Shown piece after piece: positions 35,953 through 44,691 of a stretch of 64,000 nt of DNA. The notes under the pieces are model-generated. The model was not told the DNA's origin, did not search any database, and worked only from the letters and a program-made list of their open reading frames with translations. This stretch comes from Salmonella enterica subsp. enterica serovar Typhimurium str. LT2 (lineage in GTDB: Bacteria; Pseudomonadota; Gammaproteobacteria; Enterobacterales; Enterobacteriaceae). The position numbers were made by a program, and so were the translations under genes. Numbering within the stretch: the first letter of the stretch is position 1; each line of letters begins with the position of its first letter. Where the stretch lies: NCBI RefSeq assembly GCF_000006945.2, contig NC_003197.2:3224001-3288000 (forward strand), given 5' to 3'.

Positions 35953-36933
35953 CTACAGTCGTCCCTGCGCCTGACGCCATTGCGCGCTCTGGGCGAATGT
36001 CATCATCCCCTGCTGCTGCCCGGTTTGTATCACGTGGGCCAACTGATGGAGTTTGCCTTCACGGATCAAATTCCCTGTGGCTGGCGTATTAATCAGTAAT
36101 TCAAACAACGCCACGCGCCCATCCTGTCTGTCGACCTCCAGTTTTTGTGATAGTACGGCGCGCAGACTACCCGCCAGTTGGCTGCGTACCGGTTCTTTTT
36201 CCTGCGCCGGAAAACTATCCACTAATCTTTCCACCGCCTGCGCCGCACCGCGAGTATGCAGGGTTGCCAGTACCAGATGCCCCGTTTCCGCCGCCGTCAG
36301 CGCCAGGCGAATGGTCTCGCTGTCACGCAGCTCTCCCAGCAAAATGACATCAGGATCTTCACGTAACGCTGCGCGCAGCCCGGCGGCAAAAGTGGCGCAA
36401 TGCTGGCCGATTTCCCGCTGCTGTATCAGGCAACGCTTGCTGGTGTAACGGTACTCAATAGGATCTTCCAGCGTCAGGATGTGTTTATCGGCATGTTGAT
36501 TAAGATATCCCACCATCGCCGCCAGCGTGGTGGACTTCCCGCAGCCAGTAGCGCCAGTGACCAGAATCAGTCCGTTCTCGCTGGCAAGCAGTGCGGGTAC
36601 TATCGGCGGCGTCTGGATTTTCGCCAGATCAGGACAGCGCTCGGGCAATAGCCGTAGCGCCAGCGACGTTCCCTGTTGATGTGTGAACGCACTGGCGCGC
36701 AGGCGCCGCGTGCCAGACAGCGAGACGGCGAAATCAAGCTGGCCGTGCGTTCGCCACTGATATTGTTGCGCATCATTAAGCCAATCAAGCAGAAGCCTGT
36801 CGACATCAGGCGCGGTAAAAGGCGCGTTCTCCATGCGTCCTTGTTTGCGCCATCGCGCAGGCCAGGCGTTACACAGGTGTAGATCCGAGACGTTATGCTT
36901 TACACTAAGCGTCACAATTTCTTCCATATTCAT
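35953..36933 (-). CDS. yggR: PilT-like ATPase YggR
   Basis: 326 residues of the GspE/PilT secretion-ATPase family, from MNMEEIVTLSVKHNVSDLHL; 15 upstream in-frame codons are not conserved. Walker A reads GATGCGKST (about 130-138), with an Asp box TLEDPIEYRY, Walker B DVILLGELRD and the His box LVLATLHTRGA. PilT retracts type IV pili, but no pilus genes lie nearby. It is divergent from yggS, with starts 17 bases apart. Confidence 0.93.
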   Translation of the reverse strand: MNMEEIVTLSVKHNVSDLHLCNAWPARWRKQGRMENAPFTAPDVDRLLLDWLNDAQQYQWRTHGQLDFAVSLSGTRRLRASAFTHQQGTSLALRLLPERCPDLAKIQTPPIVPALLASENGLILVTGATGCGKSTTLAAMVGYLNQHADKHILTLEDPIEYRYTSKRCLIQQREIGQHCATFAAGLRAALREDPDVILLGELRDSETIRLALTAAETGHLVLATLHTRGAAQAVERLVDSFPAQEKEPVRSQLAGSLRAVLSQKLEVDRQDGRVALFELLINTPATGNLIREGKLHQLAHVIQTGQQQGMMTFAQSAQWRQAQGRL

Positions 36934-36950
36934 ATAAACATCCTCGGAAA

Positions 36951-37655
36951 ATGAACGATATCGCGCATAACCTGGCATACATCCGGGACAAAATCTCCGC
37001 CGCGGCGACGCGTTGCGGCCGCTCTTCAGAAGAAGTTACGTTGCTTGCAGTGAGTAAAACCAAACCTGCGAGCGACATCGCAGAAGCCATTGCCGCCGGA
37101 CAACGGGCATTTGGTGAAAATTATGTACAAGAGGGGGTGGAAAAAATCCGCCACTTTCAGGAAGCGAAAGTGGAAGGCCTGCACTGGCACTTTATTGGCC
37201 CTTTACAGTCCAACAAAAGTCGGCTGGTGGCCGAGCATTTTGACTGGTGTCATACCATCGATCGCTTGCGTATCGCCTCGCGGCTGAGCGAACAGCGTCC
37301 GGATAATCTGCCGGCGCTAAATGTTCTGATCCAAATTAATATCAGCGATGAAAACAGCAAATCAGGCATTCCGCTGGCGGAACTGGATGAGCTGGCCGCT
37401 GCGGTGGCTACACTGCCGCGTCTGCGGCTTCGCGGACTGATGGCGATCCCGGCTCCAGAGTCAGATTATGTAAGGCAGTTTGAAGTCGCACGTCAAATGG
37501 CTGTAGCATTTGCCGGGCTGAAAGCGCGCTACCCTGACGTTGATACCTTATCTCTGGGTATGAGCGACGATATGGAAGCCGCGATTGCGGCAGGTAGCAC
37601 AATGGTGCGCATCGGCACCGCTATCTTTGGTGCTCGTGATTACACAAAAAATTAA
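36951..37655 (+). CDS. yggS: PLP homeostasis protein YggS
   Basis: 234 residues, alanine-racemase-like TIM barrel that binds pyridoxal phosphate but is not a racemase. The PLP lysine lies in LLAVSKTKPA (about 31-40), the phosphate-binding loop is MGMSDDMEAAI (about 203-213). First gene of yggS-yggT-yggU-rdgB-hemW, with gaps of 18 bases or less. Confidence 0.96.
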   Translation: MNDIAHNLAYIRDKISAAATRCGRSSEEVTLLAVSKTKPASDIAEAIAAGQRAFGENYVQEGVEKIRHFQEAKVEGLHWHFIGPLQSNKSRLVAEHFDWCHTIDRLRIASRLSEQRPDNLPALNVLIQINISDENSKSGIPLAELDELAAAVATLPRLRLRGLMAIPAPESDYVRQFEVARQMAVAFAGLKARYPDVDTLSLGMSDDMEAAIAAGSTMVRIGTAIFGARDYTKN

Positions 37656-37673
37656 GGAAAACTGAGGAACGCC

Positions 37674-38240
37674 ATGAATACGTTGACCTTCCTGCTCTCA
37701 ACGGTAATTGAGCTGTATACCATGGTGCTATTATTGCGCGTGTGGATGCAGTGGGCCCGCTGTGACTTTTACAACCCTTTTTCCCAGTTCGTGGTGAAAA
37801 TTACGCAGCCCATCATCGGACCGCTGCGTCGTATTATCCCGCCAATGGGGCCGATTGACAGCGCTTCCCTGCTGGTGGCGTTTATTCTTAGCGTTATTAA
37901 GGCGATAGTGCTGTTTAAGGTAATTACGTTTCAGGCGATTATCTGGATTGCCGCGGTGCTTATCTTGCTTAAAACAATCGGCCTGCTGATCTTCTGGGTG
38001 CTGCTGGTCATGGCTATCATGAGCTGGGTGAGCCAGGGTCGTAGCCCGATTGAATATGTATTGATTCAGCTTGCCGAGCCGCTGCTCAGCCCGATTCGCC
38101 GTATACTGCCTGCGATGGGCGGCATCGACTTCTCGCCGATGGTTCTGGTGCTGCTGCTGTATGTCGTTAATATGGGGATCGCTGAAGTCTTACAAGCGAC
38201 AGGCAACATGTTGCTGCCGGGGCTGTGGATGGCGTTATGA
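37674..38240 (+). CDS. yggT: YggT-family integral membrane protein
   Basis: 188 residues with two repeats of the YGGT domain (about 5-80 and 100-175), each with two hydrophobic segments and the motif VRPI/LSPIRRI(L/I)P. Inner-membrane protein linked in the literature to osmotic protection; mechanism unknown. Its TGA overlaps the ATG of yggU (ATGA). Confidence 0.94.
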   Translation: MNTLTFLLSTVIELYTMVLLLRVWMQWARCDFYNPFSQFVVKITQPIIGPLRRIIPPMGPIDSASLLVAFILSVIKAIVLFKVITFQAIIWIAAVLILLKTIGLLIFWVLLVMAIMSWVSQGRSPIEYVLIQLAEPLLSPIRRILPAMGGIDFSPMVLVLLLYVVNMGIAEVLQATGNMLLPGLWMAL

Positions 38241-38527
38241 GTGCTGTGACTCGCTGCGAAGACGGTCTGGTGTTACGGCTTTATATTCAGCCGAAAGCCA
38301 GCCGCGATAGTATTGTGGGTTTACATGGCGACGAGGTGAAAATCGCCATTACCGCCCCACCGGTTGACGGTCAGGCAAACAGCCATCTGACCAAGTTTCT
38401 CGGTAAACAGTTTCGCGTGGCGAAAAGTCAGATCGTCATCGAAAAAGGCGAGCTGGGCCGTCACAAACAGGTAAAAATTATTCACCCGCAACAGATCCCG
38501 CCGGAAATTGCGGCGTTAACTGAGTAG
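38237..38527 (+). CDS. yggU: DUF167 protein YggU
   Basis: 96 residues from MSAVTRCEDG. Conserved DUF167/UPF0235 features QPKASRDSIVG (about 18-28) and APPVDGQAN (about 45-53). Small cytoplasmic protein of unknown function. The start overlaps the yggT stop by four bases, and rdgB begins seven bases after its stop. Confidence 0.94.
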   Translation: MSAVTRCEDGLVLRLYIQPKASRDSIVGLHGDEVKIAITAPPVDGQANSHLTKFLGKQFRVAKSQIVIEKGELGRHKQVKIIHPQQIPPEIAALTE

Positions 38528-38534
38528 GTACTCC

Positions 38535-39128
38535 ATGCAAAAAGTTGTTCTCGCAACCGGCAACGCCGGTAAAGTGCGCGAGCTCGCGTCGCTGTTAAGC
38601 GATTTTGGGCTTGATGTGGTAGCGCAAACGGAACTGGGCGTCGATTCCGCGGAAGAAACCGGCCTGACGTTTATTGAAAACGCGATTCTCAAAGCGCGCC
38701 ATGCCGCCAAAATGACCGGCCTGCCCGCCATTGCCGATGACTCCGGTCTGGCCGTTGACGTTTTAGGCGGCGCGCCGGGTATCTATTCCGCGCGCTATTC
38801 TGGCGAAAACGCGACAGATCAGCAAAATCTGGAAAAACTGCTGCATACTCTACGGGATGTTCCGGACGACAAACGCCAGGCGCGATTCCATTGTGTACTG
38901 GTTTATTTGCGTCATGCGGAAGATCCCACACCGATAGTCTGTCACGGTAGCTGGCCTGGCGTCATTACTCGCCAGGCGGCCGGAAATGGCGGATTTGGCT
39001 ATGATCCCATTTTCTTCGTACCGTCTGAAGGCAAAACCGCCGCAGAACTGACCCGTGAAGAAAAAAGCGCGATTTCCCACCGTGGACAAGCGCTCAAGCT
39101 GCTGCTGGATGCGTTACGCAATGGCTAA
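38535..39128 (+). CDS. rdgB: dITP/XTP pyrophosphatase RdgB
   Basis: Hydrolyses dITP, ITP and XTP to the monophosphates, keeping deaminated purines out of DNA and RNA. 197 residues. Nucleotide-binding ATGNAGKVREL at 6-16, catalytic ADDSGLAVDVLGGAPG (about 67-82) and GFGYDPIF (about 152-159) are present. Overlaps hemW by eight bases. Confidence 0.97.
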   Translation: MQKVVLATGNAGKVRELASLLSDFGLDVVAQTELGVDSAEETGLTFIENAILKARHAAKMTGLPAIADDSGLAVDVLGGAPGIYSARYSGENATDQQNLEKLLHTLRDVPDDKRQARFHCVLVYLRHAEDPTPIVCHGSWPGVITRQAAGNGGFGYDPIFFVPSEGKTAAELTREEKSAISHRGQALKLLLDALRNG

Positions 39129-40257
39129 ACTACCGCCGCTCAGTCTTTATATTCATATTCCCTGGTGTGTACAAAAATGTCCATATTGCGACTTCAATTC
39201 CCATGCGTTGAAGGGCGAGGTGCCACATGACGACTACGTCCAGCATCTGTTAAACGATCTGGATGCCGACGTCGCTTGGGCGCAAGGGCGTGAAGTAAAG
39301 ACCATTTTTATTGGCGGCGGTACGCCAAGCCTGCTTTCCGGGCCGGCGATGCAAACGCTGCTGGACGGCGTGCGTGCGCGCCTGAATCTGGCGGCGGATG
39401 CGGAAATTACTATGGAAGCGAACCCCGGCACGGTCGAAGCCGACCGCTTCATCGACTATCAGCGCGCCGGCGTAAACCGGATCTCCATTGGCGTGCAGAG
39501 CTTTAGTGAGCCTAAGCTGAAACGTCTTGGCCGTATTCACGGTCCACAAGAGGCGAAGCGGGCAGCAAGACTGGCAAATGGGCTTGGGCTACGCAGCTTT
39601 AACCTCGACTTGATGCATGGATTGCCGGACCAAACGCTGGAAGAGGCGCTGAACGATTTGCGACAGGCAATTGCGCTTAATCCGCCGCATCTCTCATGGT
39701 ATCAATTGACGATTGAACCCAACACTCTGTTCGGTTCGCGTCCGCCGGTTTTACCGGACGATGACGCTCTGTGGGATATCTTTGAGCAGGGCCACCAGTT
39801 ATTAACCGCCGCGGGCTATCAGCAATACGAAACGTCGGCCTATGCCAAACCCGGTTATCAGTGCCAGCATAATCTGAACTACTGGCGCTTTGGCGACTAT
39901 CTGGGGATTGGCTGCGGCGCCCACGGTAAAGTCACCTTCCCGGACGGCAGGATCCTGCGCACCACCAAAACCCGTCACCCACGCGGTTATATGCAGGGAC
40001 GTTACCTGGAAAGCCAGCGTGACGTGAGTGATGACGATAAACCCTTTGAATTCTTTATGAACCGTTTTCGGTTGCTGGAGCGCGCGCCTCGCGCCGAATT
40101 TGTCGATTATACCGGGCTTACGGAAGCGGTTATTCGTCAGCCAATCGACGAGGCTATTGCCCAGGGCTACCTGACCGAATGCGAGCAATACTGGCAGATT
40201 ACCCGGCACGGTAAACTGTTTTTAAACTCTCTTCTTGAGTTGTTTCTCGCGGAATAA
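39121..40257 (+). CDS. hemW: Radical SAM heme chaperone HemW
   Basis: 378 residues from MAKLPPLSLYIHIPWC. The radical-SAM cluster cysteines lie in CVQKCPYC (about 16-23), with the FIGGGTPS glycine motif near 63-70 and the C-terminal HemN-like domain. Related to coproporphyrinogen oxidase HemN but lacking its activity; it delivers heme to respiratory enzymes. The start overlaps the end of rdgB, ruling out the 22 extra upstream codons of the frame. Confidence 0.96.
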   Translation: MAKLPPLSLYIHIPWCVQKCPYCDFNSHALKGEVPHDDYVQHLLNDLDADVAWAQGREVKTIFIGGGTPSLLSGPAMQTLLDGVRARLNLAADAEITMEANPGTVEADRFIDYQRAGVNRISIGVQSFSEPKLKRLGRIHGPQEAKRAARLANGLGLRSFNLDLMHGLPDQTLEEALNDLRQAIALNPPHLSWYQLTIEPNTLFGSRPPVLPDDDALWDIFEQGHQLLTAAGYQQYETSAYAKPGYQCQHNLNYWRFGDYLGIGCGAHGKVTFPDGRILRTTKTRHPRGYMQGRYLESQRDVSDDDKPFEFFMNRFRLLERAPRAEFVDYTGLTEAVIRQPIDEAIAQGYLTECEQYWQITRHGKLFLNSLLELFLAE

Positions 40258-40267
40258 CAAGGATAAG

Positions 40268-40310
40268 CCTGTCGCGCCAGCGGGTAAAATACCTGATGGC
40301 GCGACGCTTA
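40268..40310. repeat. Inverted repeat between hemW and yggM
   Basis: GTCGCGCCA at 40271-40279 pairs with TGGCGCGAC at 40297-40305. It lies between the convergent hemW and yggM genes. No T-run follows, so it resembles a REP-like unit more than a terminator. Confidence 0.55.
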
Positions 40311-40347
40311 CCGACCTGTGGCGGTTAATGCGCCGCCGGCAAACGCA

Positions 40348-41355
40348 TTATTTAATAACCCCTTTACGACGCAAATCGTCCGTATCTTTTTTCCAGCGCT
40401 CGTAACCGTCATTAATATCCATAATTTTCACACGGATATCACTCTGTTGCATCTGAAGTTTCTGTACCGCTATATTCAGCGGATATTGCCCTTTCTCTAA
40501 CGTTATCCAGTCATTCTGCGCTTTTCGACGCAGCTCTTCTGATTTCAAAAATACCTGCCGCCGTTGCTCGTGTATGTCTAAATCTCTTTTCTGCTGAATA
40601 GCCGCTTCATTGCACGGCTCACTCTGCTTACGGCACGCGTCTAATGCCGGTTGATAGACCTCTTTTTCGTATTTCTCGGCATATACGCTGCTATCGTTGG
40701 CTTTTACATAATCATCGCGCTCTTTTAACGTCTTTTTAAACGCCTCGGCGCGGGTCAACGGTTTCCCATCAGCGCCTTTTCCCCAATACGCGTCCGCTTC
40801 TTTTTTAGCTACCGCTATTTTCTTATCCAGGGCAGAGAGTTGTTCTTCAAGACCGGGGATCGACGCTTTCTGCGCACGCCAGGAGGCTTCAATGTTGCCA
40901 AACCGATAGTTAAAGTCATCACTGTTGACGATCAGGTATTTATCATTCGTTTTAATGTCGTCAATAGCCCGGCCCTGATCGCTGGCTGCCATTTGTAATG
41001 AGTAATAGTTCACCGTCCAGCCAGAGGCTGGCGTCCCTTTACTGGTTAACATGGCAGAAAATTTAACGGGACGATCTTTGGTCCAGGTTTTTTCAACAAA
41101 ATAATAATCCGCCGCCATACCAACGCCGGTATACATATCTTCACGGGAAGAAATATCCCCTTCGGCAGACCAGGTGGCCTGATTGCCCGTCGAATCAAGA
41201 TTTTTTAAGGTAATGGAATCCAGTTTAAGTATGCCGTGGTACTGCTTACTAAACTGTTCTTTTAAGATGTTATCGGAGGGTTGAGCAACCTCTGCCCAAC
41301 TATAGCCTGAAATCAGGGCAAACAGCGCTGCGCCAGCAATCCATTGTCGAACCAC
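40348..41355 (-). CDS. yggM: DUF1202 periplasmic protein YggM
   Basis: 335 residues starting at GTG 41353-41355, with GGGAGGT six bases before it; this gives the same length as E. coli YggM. Signal peptide residues 1-20 end SWA. The mature protein has a long charged, probably coiled-coil region (about 170-330) rich in Lys, Glu and Gln. Unknown function. A terminator-like hairpin separates it from ansB upstream on the same strand. Confidence 0.9.
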   Translation of the reverse strand: MVRQWIAGAALFALISGYSWAEVAQPSDNILKEQFSKQYHGILKLDSITLKNLDSTGNQATWSAEGDISSREDMYTGVGMAADYYFVEKTWTKDRPVKFSAMLTSKGTPASGWTVNYYSLQMAASDQGRAIDDIKTNDKYLIVNSDDFNYRFGNIEASWRAQKASIPGLEEQLSALDKKIAVAKKEADAYWGKGADGKPLTRAEAFKKTLKERDDYVKANDSSVYAEKYEKEVYQPALDACRKQSEPCNEAAIQQKRDLDIHEQRRQVFLKSEELRRKAQNDWITLEKGQYPLNIAVQKLQMQQSDIRVKIMDINDGYERWKKDTDDLRRKGVIK

Positions 41356-41451
41356 TTGTGGACCTCCCGTCCAGAGACATGACACCCACGATTATCATAA
41401 CCAGGATGATAATTAGCAAGATAATAGTGTTGGTTGTGCGAGAGGTCTTCC

Positions 41452-41482
41452 AAAGATAGCCCCGGCCTTCCGACCGGGGCAT
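41452..41482 (-). terminator. Hairpin after ansB
   Basis: GCCCCGG-TCGGAAGG-CCGGGGC stem just after the ansB stop with only a weak T-run (TATCTTT). Probably a terminator or partial terminator before yggM. Confidence 0.6.
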
Positions 41483-41487
41483 TATCT

Positions 41488-42534
41488 TTAATACTGATTG
41501 AACATCGTCTGGATCTGTTTTGGATCTTTAGTCTGGGTTAACGCCAGTTGCAGTAAGACACGCGCTTTTTGCGGGTTCAGCGTGCCGGAAGCGACAAAGC
41601 CGTATTTTGCATCGTCAACTTCCGCATCCTGCGTGGTTGCGCCAGTCGGCACTCGTGAAGAACGCACCACTACCGTACCGTTGTGCGCGGCGGTCGCCAG
41701 GGTATCAAAGACCGTTTTATACAGGTTGCCGTTACCCACTCCTGCGCTCACGATCCCGTCATAACCCGCGTCTACCAGCGCTTTTGCCGGCAGATCGGAC
41801 GCATTCGCATAGTTATAAACGATACCGACTTTCGGCAACGCGGTCAGCTTCGACACGTCGAACGGGGTGGAGGTGGTATGTTTACGCTCTGGCGTACGCT
41901 GGTAGTCAATTTTACCGTTGTGGATATAACCCAGCGGGCCGTAGTTAACCGCTTTAAACGTCGCCACGTCAGTCGTATTGGTCTTAGTGACGTCGCGTCC
42001 GTCCATGACGGTATCATTCATTACCACCAGCACGCCGCGGTTGGCAGACTGTTTATCAGCCGCTGTTACTACCGCATTATAGAGGTTGAACGGGCCATCT
42101 GCGCTCATTGACGTGGAAGGACGCATCGCGCCGACCAGTACCACCGGTTTATTGCATTTCACGGTCAGATCGAGGAAATAAGCGGTCTCTTCCATCGTAT
42201 CAGTACCGTGGGTGATCACGAAACCGTCGGTGCTGTCGCACTCGGTATTGATTTTTTTCGCCAGCGTGAGCCAGACTTCATCGTTCATATCCTGCGAGCC
42301 AATGTTAACGACCTGCTCGCCTTTCACTACCGCAATGTCCTTCAATTGAGGAACGGCATCCACCAGATTTTCGACGCCGACTTTACCTGCCGTATAATTT
42401 GATTTTGTTGCTGAATCACCACCGCCAGCGATCGTTCCGCCGGTCGCTAAGATGGTGATATTCGGTAAAGCGAACGCTGCGCCGCTGAAACCCATTACCA
42501 GAGCAGCTAATGCCGTTTTCCTGAAAAACTCCAT
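41488..42534 (-). CDS. ansB: Periplasmic L-asparaginase II
   Basis: Hydrolyses asparagine to aspartate and ammonia with high affinity in the periplasm. 348 residues with a signal peptide (1-22, ending AFA). Nucleophile Thr in ILATGGTIAGGG (about 28-39) and the second threonine motif VITHGTDTMEET (about 108-119) are intact. In Salmonella the gene is known to be CRP-activated and induced without oxygen; the 188-base upstream region was not resolved into sites here. Confidence 0.97.
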   Translation of the reverse strand: MEFFRKTALAALVMGFSGAAFALPNITILATGGTIAGGGDSATKSNYTAGKVGVENLVDAVPQLKDIAVVKGEQVVNIGSQDMNDEVWLTLAKKINTECDSTDGFVITHGTDTMEETAYFLDLTVKCNKPVVLVGAMRPSTSMSADGPFNLYNAVVTAADKQSANRGVLVVMNDTVMDGRDVTKTNTTDVATFKAVNYGPLGYIHNGKIDYQRTPERKHTTSTPFDVSKLTALPKVGIVYNYANASDLPAKALVDAGYDGIVSAGVGNGNLYKTVFDTLATAAHNGTVVVRSSRVPTGATTQDAEVDDAKYGFVASGTLNPQKARVLLQLALTQTKDPKQIQTMFNQY

Positions 42535-42679
42535 GTTATATCTCCAGTTATGTCAACTGGTCGCATTATCTCTATATTGCAGACGAATAATGTGACGCCA
42601 TACGATTAACCAGCGATATATATCCGACAGAGAGTATTTTTTAGAGATGGATAACAAAATGCAGGAAAAAACAGAATAA

Positions 42680-42706
42680 AAAGGCGCAGATACGATCTGC
42701 GCCATT
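42680..42706 (-). terminator. Terminator of yggN
   Basis: GGCGCAGA-TCGTA-TCTGCGCC followed on the minus strand by TTTTTATT, starting about 17 bases after the yggN stop. Confidence 0.9.
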
Positions 42707-42722
42707 GTTTAAAAAGGAAAGA

Positions 42723-43442
42723 TTACTTCAGGCTGCCAACCAGCGCTTTGCGGCTATCTTCTAAGGTCACTACGCGGCTACAGACATCTTTGCCAAACTG
42801 CTGGAAATCTTTCTCCTGGTTTTTCCATTCGTTCTGGATAGCGGTTTGCAAACCACCTAGACTGCCCATCACGCCCTGTAAAGGATTGCCGCCGCCTTTA
42901 AGCACCGCTTTGGCGCCCATTTCGTTAATGCTGTCCTGCAAAATACCGCCCATCGCCTGATTCACCAACTGCTGACCGTCGGCACGCACCTGGTCGATAG
43001 CCTTATAGTGGAACGTCAGGCCGTCCGTACGATGTTCGATAATGCGGTTCATTTGCGCTTTTAATTGCGCATCAAGCTTCGTCAGACGGCTACGCATGTT
43101 GCTGCTTTCGCCCACCTCTTTAGCGATGATTTTATCCAGCGCCACGCGGCCTTTTTCGACGCGCGATCGGGCGCCCTCATCAATCCACGGCAGCGCGCTT
43201 CGCAGTTCCGCCTGGTAATCTTTCGCCTGCTCGCGCTGCGCGGCGCTAAGGGTGTACTGCTTACCGTTGTACATCACATTGCCGTCCGGCGTGATCACCA
43301 GGTTGCCGTTTTCACCTTTCACCTGCACCGTTTGTGGACTCAGGATCACATCGTCACGCGGCGTGACGCTGCATTTGTAATCTGCATGAGCGGCCATCGC
43401 CGTAAACGTTAGCACTGTCGCCAGCAGCGTTTTGCGCATCAT
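42723..43442 (-). CDS. yggN: DUF2884 periplasmic protein YggN
   Basis: 239 residues with a signal peptide (1-21, ending AHA-DYKC). The mature part is mostly helical with a charged middle section. Belongs to the YggN/DUF2884 family of unknown function. The first of two adjacent ATG codons is used, as in E. coli. Lies 49 bases after yggL on the same strand. Confidence 0.92.
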   Translation of the reverse strand: MMRKTLLATVLTFTAMAAHADYKCSVTPRDDVILSPQTVQVKGENGNLVITPDGNVMYNGKQYTLSAAQREQAKDYQAELRSALPWIDEGARSRVEKGRVALDKIIAKEVGESSNMRSRLTKLDAQLKAQMNRIIEHRTDGLTFHYKAIDQVRADGQQLVNQAMGGILQDSINEMGAKAVLKGGGNPLQGVMGSLGGLQTAIQNEWKNQEKDFQQFGKDVCSRVVTLEDSRKALVGSLK

Positions 43443-43491
43443 AACTTTCCCTCAAGACAAAGCGGGCCGGCATTTGCCGACCCTGTACTTA

Positions 43492-43818
43492 TTAGTCCCA
43501 CCAAACGTCGAAAAGTTCGCTGGTTCGGACTTCTTCAAGGTTGCGCGCTTCCAGCCACTTACGCACAATCGCCTGATGTTCTTCGGTACATTTACCGATT
43601 TCCTGCATACAAATCAGCCCTTCCCAGGCCAGGTAGCCGCTGCCGTCAAACGCCAGTTTATTAGGCTCAATAACGTCATTAATAAAGTCATCGACAGTCT
43701 TATCGACCTGCTCTTCAGATGTACCTTCCGGAAAACGCCATGCCACCGAAAATCCTAATTCCTGGAATTCGTCAATGTGCATTTTTTTACGCAGACGACG
43801 ACTACGGTTCTTTGCCAT
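43492..43818 (-). CDS. yggL: YggL, 50S ribosome-associated DUF469 protein
   Basis: 108 residues from MAKNRSRRLRKKMHIDEFQ, a very basic N-terminus followed by an acidic alpha/beta domain. The DUF469 family member of E. coli has been reported to bind the 50S subunit. Its ATG overlaps the TAA of trmB by one base (TAATG), giving translational coupling. Confidence 0.93.
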   Translation of the reverse strand: MAKNRSRRLRKKMHIDEFQELGFSVAWRFPEGTSEEQVDKTVDDFINDVIEPNKLAFDGSGYLAWEGLICMQEIGKCTEEHQAIVRKWLEARNLEEVRTSELFDVWWD

Positions 43819-44537
43819 TATTTCACCCTCTCGAACATTAAGTCCCATACGCCATGACCAAGACGATGGCCACGTTGTTCAAATTTCGTTACCGGGCGCG
43901 ATTCCGGGCGCGGTACATAATCATTGCTCTCTGACAGATTTTTGTACCCGTCGATAGAAGACATGACTTCAAGCATGTGTTCCGCATACGCTTCCCAGTC
44001 GGTCGCCATATGGAAAACGCCGCCCAATTTCAGCTTGCTCAATACCAGTTCAGCAAACGGCACCTGAACGATACGGCGTTTATTATGACGCGCTTTATGC
44101 CACGGGTCAGGGAAAAAGAGCTGAACCATCGATAAAGAATTGTCAGGAATCATTTTATGCAACACTTCTACCGCGTCATGGCACATGACGCGCAGGTTTT
44201 CAACGCCCTCTTCATTAGCGGACGCCAGACACGCGCCGACACCGGGTGAATGCACTTCAATGCCGAGGAAATTCTGCTCCGGGCGCGCTTTCGCCATCGC
44301 CACGAGAGACGCCCCCATGCCAAAACCAATCTCCAGCGTCACCGGCGCTTCGCGACCAAACAACGTGGCGAAATCTACCGGCGCTTCGCTGAACTCGACG
44401 CCCATCACCGGCCAGTAGTTTTCCAGCGCGTGCTCTTGCCCCTTTGTCAGTCGCCCCTGGCGACGAACAAAACTACGAATACGGCGCAGCGGGCGACCGT
44501 TTTCATCAAATTCCGGTGAAATGACGTCGTTTTTCAT
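43818..44537 (-). CDS. trmB: tRNA (guanine-N7) methyltransferase
   Basis: Methylates G46 of tRNA. 239 residues from MKNDVISPEFDENGRP; 16 in-frame upstream codons are unsupported. SAM-binding LEIGFGMGASL (about 68-78) and the catalytic FFPDPWHKARHNKRR (about 139-153) are intact. Divergent from mutY. Confidence 0.97.
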   Translation of the reverse strand: MKNDVISPEFDENGRPLRRIRSFVRRQGRLTKGQEHALENYWPVMGVEFSEAPVDFATLFGREAPVTLEIGFGMGASLVAMAKARPEQNFLGIEVHSPGVGACLASANEEGVENLRVMCHDAVEVLHKMIPDNSLSMVQLFFPDPWHKARHNKRRIVQVPFAELVLSKLKLGGVFHMATDWEAYAEHMLEVMSSIDGYKNLSESNDYVPRPESRPVTKFEQRGHRLGHGVWDLMFERVK

Positions 44538-44691
44538 AAAAGTGTAGTCTGCTGTGTTTGAGTTCTGAAAACGGGCATTATCCAAAGTTAGTTGCCGGAT
44601 GCAAGCATGAAGCGCACTGCGGAAAGTTCCGGTTTACACCCTGCGGCCTCTGTGCTGCAATCTTGCCCCCGGCAATAATGAATGAGTTTCC

